64,000 nucleotides of DNA from Woronichinia naegeliana WA131 (lineage in GTDB: Bacteria; Cyanobacteriota; Cyanobacteriia; Cyanobacteriales; Microcystaceae): positions 248,001-312,000 of the forward strand of contig CP073041.1 of assembly GCA_025370055.1 (NCBI GenBank). The letters are read 5' to 3'. Shown here piece by piece: positions 38,165-47,167 of the stretch. The position numbers were made by a program, and so were the translations under genes. The notes under the pieces are model-generated. The model was not told the origin of the DNA, searched no databases, and saw only the letters and a list, made by a program, of their open reading frames with translations. Each line of letters opens with the position of its first letter. Position 1 is the stretch's first letter.

Positions 38165-38257
38165 CTGATCCGTACTTCTCCCAGTCCCCATGAACAAATT
38201 CTTCGGTAGTGTTCTGAATCTGTGGATAAGACCAATCGCAATTAGTGCGCTGACAAC

Positions 38258-38340
38258 GTTCTAGAAAAGCGATCCACCTGTCTAGAACATTACCGTAATA
38301 GACTGGCTCGTTCTAGAAATACGATCCATCGGTCTAGAAC
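38258..38340. repeat. Two tandem 31-bp palindromic units
   Basis: GTTCTAGA...TCTAGAAC occurs at 38258-38288 and 38310-38340, a 52-bp period, with a shared centre containing CGATCCA. Each can form an 8-bp stem. They lie between the convergent guaB3 and EamA genes and could act as a bidirectional transcription stop, though no T-run follows. Confidence 0.6.
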
Positions 38341-38380
38341 ATTCCCCAATTAACAACACCTTTGAACTTTCTCATTATTG

Positions 38381-39382
38381 CTAACTGTCACTGCTCACAG
38401 GACGACGGATAATCATGATTATATACTTAAATTGATCACCTATCTTTTCCCGTTGATTAATCAAATAGATACTAATCAGGGTTAACATTACCCCGCCCCA
38501 TTGCAAAAGACTTAAGACTTCTCCTAGCCATAAATTGCCAAAACTGAGGGCAAACACAGGAGTTAAAAAGGTTAAGGCACTCAAACTGGTGAGATTTCCC
38601 TTGGCTGCTAAAAAGAAAAAGACTCCATAGGCGATCGCGCTACCAAAAATAGTGGCATAGGACAAATTCAACCAACCATTAAAATCAATATTTTGCCATT
38701 GTTGACTTTCTCCCCATAGAGATAACCCCAAAAGCGGTAGTCCTCCCAAAATCATGTGCCATCCCGTCGCAATAACCGGATCCACCTCTCGACAAACAAA
38801 ACGAATTAGGATCGTTCCCGTTGTCATTGAAAGAGATGCCAACAGCATTAATCCTTCCCCACTGTGAAAAAAGTCCTGCCAATGGCCAGAAATTGCTAAC
38901 GATTGAGTTTGCCATAACTGATAAAACCATTCATCAGGCAGTCCAATTAAACTAATACCTAAAATCCCAATTCCCAGTCCTAACCATCCCCAAAAACCAA
39001 TCACTTCTTGGAATAGCCAATGAGACATTAAAGCCACCGCTAAAGGTTGGGAATCAATAATCACGGAACCTAATCCTGCTCCCGTTCTAGCCAAGCCTTC
39101 TGCTAAAAAACCTTGAAAAAGTGTCGCATCTACTAGCGCGAAGAGGCTAATCCATAACCAGCCCTTGCCTGATATATGTTGGTTTCGTCCGAGGTAAGCG
39201 GCGGCGATCAATACCAAAATTCCGGCTGGTATTAAACGCACGGCTGCCACAAATAAGGGAGTCGTTTGAGGCATTACGCCTTTCATGGCCACCATTGCTG
39301 TTCCCCAAAGAAAAAAGGGAGATAGTAGGAGGAGAACCGACCAGACAGAGGGGGTTGTTTTCGGACTGGGAAAAAGGGTCAT
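38381..39382 (-). CDS. EamA/DMT-family transporter
   Basis: 333 residues with about ten hydrophobic segments in two EamA repeats (for example WSVLLLLSPFFLWGTAMVAM, PAGILVLIAAAYL, WGWLGLGIGILGISLIGL, then second-half TFLTPVFALSFGNLWLGEVL). Drug/metabolite transporter superfamily, inner membrane; substrate unknown, many members export amino acids or metabolites. The start ATG at 39382 precedes an IS200/IS605-like relic by about 14 bp, so its promoter may lie inside or beyond that relic. Confidence 0.88.
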   Translation of the reverse strand: MTLFPSPKTTPSVWSVLLLLSPFFLWGTAMVAMKGVMPQTTPLFVAAVRLIPAGILVLIAAAYLGRNQHISGKGWLWISLFALVDATLFQGFLAEGLARTGAGLGSVIIDSQPLAVALMSHWLFQEVIGFWGWLGLGIGILGISLIGLPDEWFYQLWQTQSLAISGHWQDFFHSGEGLMLLASLSMTTGTILIRFVCREVDPVIATGWHMILGGLPLLGLSLWGESQQWQNIDFNGWLNLSYATIFGSAIAYGVFFFLAAKGNLTSLSALTFLTPVFALSFGNLWLGEVLSLLQWGGVMLTLISIYLINQREKIGDQFKYIIMIIRRPVSSDS

Positions 39383-39395
39383 AGGAAAAATGGGT

Positions 39396-39690
39396 AGAAA
39401 CCCCGTCCTTTAACGATAGTGGAGGACGGCTTGACAATCCCTTTCGGGAAGCTGGTTTTTAATCGCCGATAAGGCCAAGAACCAGCAAACTCGTTTAAGT
39501 CCCTTCCCACAACACAACTAAGATGGCTTGTCTGACAACGCCTTACCAATAAGGCTTAGAGGGAATCCGAACTAGGGAAGTATTCGGAAGTCTGTACCAA
39601 GTTGTGTCTCAATGTGGTAGTCTCTACTTGCGTTGCCCAAACTGGTCCAGGCAAGCCCCGTCCCTTTTAGGGCGGGGTTAGTGACAGGAA
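39396..39690. mobile_element. IS200/IS605-like relic without transposase
   Basis: About 295 bp bounded by GC-rich hairpins: CCGTCCTTTAACG...AGGACGG at the left and CCCCGTCCCTTTTAGGGCGG at the right. Comparable hairpins begin the relic at 62130. The interior has no reading frame but several smaller stems (for example CCCTTTCGGG). It may preserve the non-coding RNA part of a TnpB/IscB-type element; I could not test this. Confidence 0.5.
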
Positions 39691-39896
39691 TGGGCTGTTA
39701 GGCGAGATATTTGCCAGCAGTTAGCCTTAAAGTCTTAATCGTATCTTAAATTTTGTCAGATTGTATCGTTTTGTTAACGCTATGACAGCATCACAGTTGC
39801 CAACCCTCAAAACTAGAACTTTAGTCCTGAAAACCCCAAAAATTGGAAATGATAGATATAATGACTTAGTAAATATTCGTTAAGGAGACTTCCGAT

Positions 39897-40220
39897 TTGC
39901 GATTTCCTGTGTTACTGGCTTTGACTGCTTTACTTTTTCCCTTGCCCGCGCTTTCCCAAACGGCTACCTACTATGGGCATCACTTGTCGGGGCGACGCAT
40001 GGCCAACGGCCGGGCCTATAACCCAAATCATTTGGTTGCGGCTCATCCCCGTTATCCCATCGGGACTCGTTTAAAAGTGACCAATCGTAAAACCGGAAAA
40101 TCGGTCATTGTCACTGTCAGCGATCGCTGTTCCTGTTCTTTAGATTTGAGTCGGGCAGCCTTCCGACAAATTGGCAATACCCGCAAAGGTAGGGTTCCCG
40201 TTACGGTCAGTCGTCTTTAG
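39897..40220 (+). CDS. RlpA-like double-psi beta-barrel protein, secreted
   Basis: 107 residues from a TTG at 39897, preceded by AAGGAG at proper spacing. A signal peptide (MRFPVLLALTALLFPLPALS) is followed by the RlpA-like barrel: TATYYGHHLSGRRMANG, YPIGTRLKVTNRKTG and VTVSDRCSCSLDLSRAAF. RlpA proteins bind or cleave peptidoglycan glycans lacking stem peptides. Only the barrel is present, with no SPOR domain. The SDRCSC string keeps the catalytic-like Asp; the two cysteines are unusual. Confidence 0.85.
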   Translation: MRFPVLLALTALLFPLPALSQTATYYGHHLSGRRMANGRAYNPNHLVAAHPRYPIGTRLKVTNRKTGKSVIVTVSDRCSCSLDLSRAAFRQIGNTRKGRVPVTVSRL

Positions 40221-40235
40221 ACAAGAAGACAGTTT

Positions 40236-40457
40236 TCAGGATGACAAAATCGTGAAGTGATTGACTTTTAAAACCGGGCCAATCATCGCGATCGTCATAA
40301 TCTCTTCTTGAACAGTACCTTCGATCAATACTGTTTCCAGGGGGTGACAGAGGTCTGAGGGCGGATTCCATAATTCGTAGGTCTGTCCTTCTTCACTAAC
40401 TAAGGCCCAAACCCCCATCCCAAATCCTTTGCGCTCAATTTTGCCTTTAATCTGCAT
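40236..40457 (-). CDS. Small conserved protein, OB-like, unknown
   Basis: 73 residues: MQIKGKIERKGFGMGVWALV followed by EEGQTYELWNPPSDLC and MTIAMIGPVLKVNHF. The glycine/strand pattern looks like a small beta-barrel. The gene lies between RlpA (convergent, 16 bp) and the subtilase (same strand, 46 bp upstream of this window position is the subtilase start side). Function unknown; no signal peptide. Confidence 0.6.
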   Translation of the reverse strand: MQIKGKIERKGFGMGVWALVSEEGQTYELWNPPSDLCHPLETVLIEGTVQEEIMTIAMIGPVLKVNHFTILSS

Positions 40458-40502
40458 GGTGATCCTGTGGAAATTTGAGGAAAAAAGAGAAAAGCTTAAA
40501 GC

Positions 40503-42377
40503 TTAAACTGATCGAGCTTCACTTTTACTGGCTAACCAGGCTAAACCTAGACAGAGTAGAGCATTAATGCCAAGAAAGGTCTGGGCGATCGCACCTCCAC
40601 CAATTAACCAGAGAACGGGGTGCAAAAGGGCTGCAACGATCAGAAAAGAGCTAACGCCCAAAGTGGCTCCGATCGCAAAACGTTTACCGGCTCGATTACC
40701 CAGTAATAAGGCCATTAAACCTAAAGGAATCAACAAACTGGCAAAAAAGGGATTGAGTAAAGAGCTACCCTGTAAACTATTGGCTAATTCGGGGAAAGAA
40801 CTGCCTAGCAAACGAAAGGGCCACTGGGGCAAGTCAAAAATATAGAATCCTTGCAGAAAAAATAAACCAGAACTTCCCAAAATCAAGCCCCAATGATAGG
40901 GAGCCGTCCAACTAAAAGGAAAATAATAGCGCAGTAAAAAGGCCAACAAGTAAGACCCCAACACCATGGCCACTTTGGGTAAAAGAGCGATCGCGCCACC
41001 ATCGAACCAGAAAATCGGATTAAGATAACCATTGTCTCGTAACCAACGGAAGAAATCTTGAAACGATAACTTACCTTTGAGGGTCAATGTCACCGCTTCC
41101 CCCGCATTTAACTGTCCCGCTCCGTAATAGTTAAAAGTATCTTCTGGGACTTTTTGAGCCGATCGCTTGATAATATCGAGAATTTCAGCCGGCTGGGAAA
41201 TTTGGTTAACCGTCAACTTCTCTGCCTTGCCTTTGGTTTGCGGATTGAGAGCCAATTCCTGTTTTGCCACCTTCAGTTGAGCCGATTGGATCAGAGCCAC
41301 TGTGCCTGCTACGTGGGGAGCCGCCATACTGGTTCCCTGAAGCCCGATAAAAATAGGTTTACGACTAGTGGGATCAATGGTTTCCTGTAGGATTTTGCCA
41401 TCTTTGCCCCCATCACTACCGCCTGGAGCCGAAATATCGATACCTGCCCCAAAATTAGAGTAGGGAGCTTTATGACCCGTTGCATCTAAGGCGGCCACAC
41501 TAATCACCTTGGGATAACGAGCCGGATAGGAAGCCGCATTGCGATTTTCATTGCCCGCCGCCGCCACAATTACCACGCCCTTACTGTAGGCATAATCAAT
41601 GGCATCCTTAAGGGTTTGACTTTCGCCGCCGCCGCCCAAACTGAGATTAATAACACTAGCTCCGTGATCCGCCGCATATTCAATGGCTTCAGCAATATCG
41701 GCCACTGTGCCACCACCACCGTCAGACAAAACCTTGAGGGGCATAATTTTCGCTTTGTAGGCAATGCCGGCTACCCCATATTGATTGTTGGTTGATTGGG
41801 CAATCGTGCCGGCAACGTGGGTTCCATGACCATTCTTGTCACTTGTGTCATTATTATCTTCGACAAAGTTATAACCTTCGACAAATTCTGTTTTCCGTAA
41901 ATCAGGAACGCGACTAACTCCCGTATCAATAATAGCAACGGTAACGCCTTCTCCTTGACTGTGATCCCAGGCTTTATCTACTCCGATACTGCGAAAATTC
42001 CACTGTTTACCGTAGTCAGGATCATTAGGGGTTTCTAGGGTTTTATAGATGTAATTGGGTTCGACATAATCGAGATAGTCTTTGCCAATCGATGATCGTA
42101 ATTTACTTAAGTCCTTTCCTTTGCCTGGGATGGTATAAAGATGATCCTTGATCGAAAAGATACTGTTAAAGTCGGCTGGCCGCTTAATATCCGCCGAGAT
42201 CGCTTTCATTTGTTCACTCAGCACTGAGGTCGGTAAATCATCCTTAAAATTAACAATAATTGAATTGTATTGACCTCGGCCCGCTAACCCTTGGGTCTGA
42301 ACAAAATGAGATAGGGCCAGCCAAATAGTACCAATAAATAAAATAATGAATAACAGTTTTTTCATAAATTTTTTCAT
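40503..42377 (-). CDS. Subtilisin-like serine protease (S8), membrane anchored
   Basis: 624 residues. An N-terminal hydrophobic segment (LLFIILFIGTIWLALSHFV) is followed by a propeptide-like region and the S8 domain with D151 (VAIIDTGVS), H184 (NGHGTHVAGTIA), the oxyanion Asn at 276 (AAAGNENRN) and nucleophile S350 (GTSMAAPHVAG). The last ~170 residues hold several predicted membrane helices (VAMVLGSYLLAFLLRYYF, GLMALLLGN, LIVAALLHPVLWLIGGG), unusual for subtilases and implying attachment with the protease outside the membrane. It starts with two closely spaced MKK methionines. Confidence 0.9.
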   Translation of the reverse strand: MKKFMKKLLFIILFIGTIWLALSHFVQTQGLAGRGQYNSIIVNFKDDLPTSVLSEQMKAISADIKRPADFNSIFSIKDHLYTIPGKGKDLSKLRSSIGKDYLDYVEPNYIYKTLETPNDPDYGKQWNFRSIGVDKAWDHSQGEGVTVAIIDTGVSRVPDLRKTEFVEGYNFVEDNNDTSDKNGHGTHVAGTIAQSTNNQYGVAGIAYKAKIMPLKVLSDGGGGTVADIAEAIEYAADHGASVINLSLGGGGESQTLKDAIDYAYSKGVVIVAAAGNENRNAASYPARYPKVISVAALDATGHKAPYSNFGAGIDISAPGGSDGGKDGKILQETIDPTSRKPIFIGLQGTSMAAPHVAGTVALIQSAQLKVAKQELALNPQTKGKAEKLTVNQISQPAEILDIIKRSAQKVPEDTFNYYGAGQLNAGEAVTLTLKGKLSFQDFFRWLRDNGYLNPIFWFDGGAIALLPKVAMVLGSYLLAFLLRYYFPFSWTAPYHWGLILGSSGLFFLQGFYIFDLPQWPFRLLGSSFPELANSLQGSSLLNPFFASLLIPLGLMALLLGNRAGKRFAIGATLGVSSFLIVAALLHPVLWLIGGGAIAQTFLGINALLCLGLAWLASKSEARSV

Positions 42378-42617
42378 AAATTTAAGGACAAGTGAGTGAG
42401 GAAATTTCGATACATGATGGAGAATTGGCGATTATAGGTTCAAGAGTGCCTATGCTGAGGACTTGTTCCAAATCTGTAACGGTTTTTCTTCTCCCCAGAG
42501 GTGCATTGCCTTGAGCGACATAGTACACAGGTCTTGAGATCTATATTGATTATTGCTCATTTCTACGGGTTTAGAACGCGCCTCTCGCACAGGACATCCG
42601 GCTCTGAAGTAAATTCC
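42378..42617. other. Gene-free 5' region of subtilase gene
   Basis: About 240 bp with an open frame (42450-42635) that has no recognisable family. The region has several short complementary strings (GTGCATTGCC, CGCCTCTCGCAC and CCCAGAGG) and might be a structured leader or small RNA, but I cannot assign it to a known RNA family. Confidence 0.3.
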
Positions 42618-42650
42618 ACAAAAGAAAACCGCCATTGAGGGGTTGGCGGC
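42618..42650 (-). terminator. Rho-independent terminator of DUF362 gene
   Basis: Read on the minus strand, GCCGCCAA...TGGCGG forms a stem and is followed directly by TTTTCTTTT. It lies about 105 bp past the stop of the gene at 42755. Confidence 0.7.
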
Positions 42651-42754
42651 TATCTAGCAATCGGAGGGTGATATTGACTTTATGTCTTACCCTCAGGTTA
42701 GTTCCAATGACTGGGAGATTATGTAGCCCAGATAACGGAAAGTCTAATTACTGA

Positions 42755-43717
42755 CTACTTTGCCGCGTAAGCATGTAAGGGTTCCTTGATAAAACGAATA
42801 TAAAAATGTTTAAAGGTTGATCGCATTACCCTGGGCAGACCAAAATCGATCGGCATTAAGGTTTCGGGTAATTTCCAATCCGTTACCACCAGTTCACGGG
42901 GATGGGCTAGGGGAAAGGTAATCTCTTCTAGACTGGCGCATAGTCCTAGACGACGCTGGGCCGCCAGGGTGGGGACATGATCGGGATTGACTTGTAAAAT
43001 ATCAGCGATCGCCCAATCAAGGGCAAAAACATCAGCAGAGGCCGCCAAAACACCCAAGGGGCGAGGTTCCCCATTAATGGGGCCATTACCCTGATGACCA
43101 ATAATCCCATCCAGAATCGTCAAATCGGGATTAATTGCCCTGGCTGTTTCCACCAACATTTCCCCAAAGCGATCGGCATCTTTCCCAGCCTCCATGTGCC
43201 ACCAGGCCTTCATTTTACCCGGAACACAACCAAAGAGATTTTTCACCCCCAAGGTCATCGTCAACTGGCTATGGGACTTCACTTTTGGTAAGTTGATAAC
43301 TACATCGGCAGCCATAGCTTCTTTGGAAAGCCTTAGATGATTAAAATTCTCACTCTCGGTAAAGTAGCGATCGCCGTTAAATTCCACAATGGGAATCTCT
43401 AATGCTTTGAGTAAAGGTAAATAACCATTAGCTTCGGCAACCCCGTGAGCGGTTCCAAAGGCGGGACTATCTCCCATAAACGGCTTACCCCCCACCGATT
43501 GCACCATCTGAGCTACACAATAAACCAGTTCTGGGCGAGTAATACACTCATTACCTGGACGGCTGGCGGTCAGTAAATTGGGTTTTAGTAAAACGCGATC
43601 GCCCTTTTTGATAAAAGCGGCCATTCCCCCCAAGGGTTCAAGCAACACTGTTAAAGCCTGGGAAAGGGTTTCGAGATCGTAGGAATCCGCAGATAGTAAA
43701 CTAACCGTTGTTGCCAT
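42755..43717 (-). CDS. DUF362 domain protein
   Basis: 320 residues covering one DUF362 domain: GDRVLLKPNLLTASRPGN, PFMGDSPAFGTAHGVAEANG, VVINLPKVKSHSQLTMTLGV and KNLFGCVPGKMKAWWHME. DUF362 proteins are often fused to ferredoxin domains; here there is none, and the C-terminus is short and basic. Probably a cytoplasmic redox-related or maturation protein; function unknown. It lies 35 bp downstream of the CobW-like gene on the same strand, so they may be co-transcribed. Confidence 0.85.
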   Translation of the reverse strand: MATTVSLLSADSYDLETLSQALTVLLEPLGGMAAFIKKGDRVLLKPNLLTASRPGNECITRPELVYCVAQMVQSVGGKPFMGDSPAFGTAHGVAEANGYLPLLKALEIPIVEFNGDRYFTESENFNHLRLSKEAMAADVVINLPKVKSHSQLTMTLGVKNLFGCVPGKMKAWWHMEAGKDADRFGEMLVETARAINPDLTILDGIIGHQGNGPINGEPRPLGVLAASADVFALDWAIADILQVNPDHVPTLAAQRRLGLCASLEEITFPLAHPRELVVTDWKLPETLMPIDFGLPRVMRSTFKHFYIRFIKEPLHAYAAK

Positions 43718-43751
43718 AGTGACTGAATAAAGGGTTTAGTGGTTATGATAA

Positions 43752-44891
43752 CTATTTGCCAAATCCCTTGCCACGATTTGCGGTGGGCAAATTTAGACAA
43801 GCTTCAATTTGTTCCCGTAGTTGAGTATGATCTAGGTTTTGACCAATTAACACTAACTGATTTTTAGGTTCTCCTTTCCATTCATCATCTTCGAGGGTAA
43901 AACGCTTACCACTGAGATGAAAAACATGACGTTTGGCACTTTCTTTAAACCAGAGAATACCCTTCGCTCGAAAGACATTACTTGGTAACTGATTATCTAG
44001 AAAATATTGAAACTTACGAATTGAAAAAGGCTTATCACTTTCAATCGATAAGGAAGTAAAACCATCCATTTCTAAATGATTGGAATGGTGGTGATGGTTG
44101 TGGCTGTGATCGTGATGATGATCATGGTGATGATCGTGATCTTCATGGGTGCAATCGGCTGTGCATTCATGGTCATGGTGTTCATGGTGGTCATGATGCT
44201 CATGAGGTTTATGGCTTTCGGGTTCTGATGTGAAATATTTATCAGACTCAAACAAGCCCACGCTGAGGATGAGGGGTAAGGGTACCTGGGACTTTTGTGT
44301 GCGAATAATACGGGCAGACTCCTTCATGTCACGGATTCTGACTTCTAGAGCATCCACATCCGCTTCATCGACTAAATCAATCTTATTAAGAACAATAATA
44401 TCGCCGTAGGTAATCTGACTCTGGGCAGCCTGGCTATTAAATAAGTCCAAGCTGAAATTCTCGCAATCAACCAAGGTGACAATCGAATCTAAACGAGTCA
44501 TATCTCGTAATTCAGTCCCCAGAAAAGTCAGGGCGACTGGCAGTGGATCGGCCAAACCTGTAGTTTCTACGACGAGATAATCTACTTTCTCTGGACGTTC
44601 TAAAACCTTATAAACTGCGGCAATCAAATCTTCATTAATGGTACAACAGACACAACCATTACTTAATTCCACCATGTTTTCATCGGTGGTGATAATCAGT
44701 TCATTATCAATGCCAATTTCACCAAATTCATTGACAAGAACAGCAGTTTTAAGTCCCTGTTGATTGGTGAGAATATGGTTAAGTAAGGTTGTTTTACCAC
44801 TTCCCAGGAATCCCGTAATGATCGTCACAGGTAAACCCTGTTTGGGGGGATTCATGGTGAGAATTGGTTCAGGTTTTTCAACGGTCTGCAT
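43752..44891 (-). CDS. CobW/COG0523-type GTP-binding metallochaperone
   Basis: About 379 residues from the ATG at 44891 (a TTG 24 bases upstream also opens). G3E-family P-loop GTPase: Walker A GFLGSGKTTLLNH, metal-binding GCVCC in ELSNGCVCCTINEDL, Walker B-like VVETTGLADPLP and the NKID base motif. A long His/Asp-rich loop (around residues 225-275, HEHHDHHEHHDHECTADC and on) separates it from the CobW C-terminal domain (FRAKGILWFKES). It probably delivers zinc or cobalt to a client enzyme; client unknown. Confidence 0.92.
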   Translation of the reverse strand: MQTVEKPEPILTMNPPKQGLPVTIITGFLGSGKTTLLNHILTNQQGLKTAVLVNEFGEIGIDNELIITTDENMVELSNGCVCCTINEDLIAAVYKVLERPEKVDYLVVETTGLADPLPVALTFLGTELRDMTRLDSIVTLVDCENFSLDLFNSQAAQSQITYGDIIVLNKIDLVDEADVDALEVRIRDMKESARIIRTQKSQVPLPLILSVGLFESDKYFTSEPESHKPHEHHDHHEHHDHECTADCTHEDHDHHHDHHHDHSHNHHHHSNHLEMDGFTSLSIESDKPFSIRKFQYFLDNQLPSNVFRAKGILWFKESAKRHVFHLSGKRFTLEDDEWKGEPKNQLVLIGQNLDHTQLREQIEACLNLPTANRGKGFGK

Positions 44892-45590
44892 AGATTTCTG
44901 GGTGGTTTGGCGCAACAGGTCACGTTTTTATGGTATCACGGCCCTCCGGCGATCGCCTTAGTCTGGAATCGAGGCTTAGACGGGGAGCAATCTGACGGGT
45001 TAGATCGTTGTGATATATCACTCCTTAATTTTCGGGCAAATCAATATTGGTAATAAAGCGATCCTTATCAAAGAAAATAAACACATCCTGAGTACCTTTC
45101 GTAAATTTGAGAGTGGCGATCGCCACATCAGGAGAAGCGGGAGAGGGATTAGTCTTGGTTTCAACATCCAGCAATTTTCTAAACTGACCGTTCTTTTCTA
45201 ACAGACGAGTCCAACCTTTTTGAATGCGGGGGGGAAGGATTTCCACCTTAAGCAAGGGACTTAAATAAGTTCTGGCCTTGGCATAATCTTGACTACGAAG
45301 AGCTTCGATAAATTCTTCCACAATCTGATCAATACTTTTGCCCATTGTCCAGTTGGCTGCAATCAGTTGTTGCTGCTTATTAAACGTTAAAAGGATATCC
45401 TCTGTTTGCCCAGAAAACTGCACCGTTAGTTTAACAATATCGGCATTAACCACGTCAATAACTTTTGCAGCCAAGATCTTCTGAAAACTGCCAGATCGGG
45501 CAATTAACTCTGTTTGCCAAAGTTGTCCTATTTTTTCTGGAGTCCAGATTTTTTGCAGTTCCGGCGAGAGTAGAGCCTGGGCTTTGGCAT

Positions 45591-46827
45591 CAGGGCGAAC
45601 GCATCTAAAAATGATACAGATACAAGAACATTATAGAGGGATGGATAAGGGAAAATAAGGGAAAGTGCATAGAAAACAAAAGCGATGAAACTCCGACCCA
45701 AATATAGACTGGTAGAACACTTTGCCGAAATAGATGACCCTCGCATCGAACGAACAAAACGGCATAAACTCATTGATATTCTAACGATTGCCATCTTAGC
45801 CGTCATTTGTGGAGCAGAAGGTTGGGTAGCCATGGAAAGTTTCGGCAAGGCTAAACATCAATGGCTAAAAAAAATTTTGGAATTGCCAAATGGCATCCCC
45901 TCCCACGATACGTTTGCGCGTGTATTTGCTAGTCTGAATCCAGAGCAATTTCAAGACTGTTTTCTGCATTGGGTCAAAAGTATAGCGGAGGTAAGTGAAG
46001 GGGAAGTGATAGCGATTGACGGCAAAACCCTTCGCCACTCCTATGATAATGCCAACGGAAAGGGCGCAATTCAGATGGTAAGTGCATGGGCAACAGCAAA
46101 TCGTCTAGTACTAGGACAGTGCAAGGTGGAAAGCAAATCGAATGAAATCACGGCGATACCCAAACTCCTGAAAATGCTAGAGGTCAAAGGTTGTATCGTA
46201 ACGATTGATGCCATGGGAACTCAGACAAAGATTGCCCAACAGATAGTAGGGCGAGGGGGAGATTATGTTTTGGCATTGAAAGGCAATCAAGGTAATCTAT
46301 GTGAGGATGTTGAACAATTATTTGCTCATGCTCAATCGGTTAATTTTGCGGGAATTAAGCATGATTTTCATCAAACAATAGACAAGGGACATGGACGGAT
46401 TGAAATTCGCCGTTGCTGGACGATGGAACAAACAGAATTTTTGCTGGGTGGGGAGAAATGGGCAAAGTTGACGAGCATCTGTATGATTAAAGCGGAGAGA
46501 CGATTGAAAGACAAAACAGAGTATGAGACCCGCTACTATATCAGTAGCCTGCCGAGTAATGCTCAAAAATTATCCCAATCTGTTCGTAGTCATTGGTTGA
46601 TAGAAAACTCTTTACATTGGGTTCTAGACTTGGCCTTCAACGAGGATGCTTGTCGCATTCGTAAGGATTTTGCTCCTGAGAATTTAGCCGTCTTACGCCA
46701 TATCGCTCTTAACTTGCTCACAAAGGAAAATACTCTGAAACTTGGTATCAAGAATAAACGGCTACGCGCTGGTTGGGACGAGGACTATCTCCTTAAGGTT
46801 TTACTCGGATAAGATGCGTTTGCCCTG
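45591..46827 (+). mobile_element. ISAs1-family element, copy 2 (1237 bp)
   Basis: CAGGGCGAACGCATC to GATGCGTTTGCCCTG, with a perfect 10-bp duplication GCTTTGGCAT at 45581-45590 and 46828-46837. Intact and recently inserted, to judge by the unaltered duplication. Confidence 0.95.
45685..46812 (+). CDS. ISAs1-family transposase
   Basis: 375 residues; differs from the copy at 16211 by about one residue (SVNFAGIKH against SVNFVGIKH). All catalytic segments ([36 protein letters not shown]) are present, so it is probably active. Confidence 0.95.
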   Translation: MKLRPKYRLVEHFAEIDDPRIERTKRHKLIDILTIAILAVICGAEGWVAMESFGKAKHQWLKKILELPNGIPSHDTFARVFASLNPEQFQDCFLHWVKSIAEVSEGEVIAIDGKTLRHSYDNANGKGAIQMVSAWATANRLVLGQCKVESKSNEITAIPKLLKMLEVKGCIVTIDAMGTQTKIAQQIVGRGGDYVLALKGNQGNLCEDVEQLFAHAQSVNFAGIKHDFHQTIDKGHGRIEIRRCWTMEQTEFLLGGEKWAKLTSICMIKAERRLKDKTEYETRYYISSLPSNAQKLSQSVRSHWLIENSLHWVLDLAFNEDACRIRKDFAPENLAVLRHIALNLLTKENTLKLGIKNKRLRAGWDEDYLLKVLLG

Positions 46828-47167
46828 GCTTTGGCATAATCCTGGTTGACAATCAGCATCACATAGTCCTTAGCTTGTTGAATAATGCTTTGCTTCTGAC
46901 TGTCTGTTAACGCTTGGGCTATGAAGGGAGTTCCCGCGATCGCCTGATTGCTACTAGGCATTTCCCACAAGACACTGGTCAATCCGCAACAGAGGACGGA
47001 CAGTAAGAGGGTTCGAGGGGCTAGTGATGGAAAAAGGCTCATAATAGGGGCGACTCCTCAACAATCCAAATAAATACGAAGATAAACTTTTCCTAGTTTA
47101 GGCTAATTGCGGCGATCGCGGGGCTAAAAGTTTAGGAAACCGATGAGATTTACAGAAAGATTCACCC

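Larger units (their letters stand above)
45025..47042 (-). pseudogene. Secreted DUF3887-like two-repeat protein, split by ISAs1
   Basis: The N-terminal part (46828-47042) has a signal-like segment (LLLSVLCCGLTSVLW) and IIQQAKDYVMLIVNQDYAKA. The rest (45025-45580) continues AQALLSPELQKIW. Removing the 1237-bp ISAs1 element and one 10-bp duplication joins 215 and 556 nt into 771 nt, exactly 256 residues plus a stop. The restored protein holds two homologous repeats (DYAKAQALLSPELQKIW and DYAKARTYLSPLLKVEI), DUF3887-like. Interruption is at about codon 70. Function unknown. Confidence 0.85.

Noticed and set aside
42450-42635. Open frame of 61 codons upstream of the subtilase
   Set aside because: It starts within the terminator stem region, shows no family features and is better seen as leader sequence.
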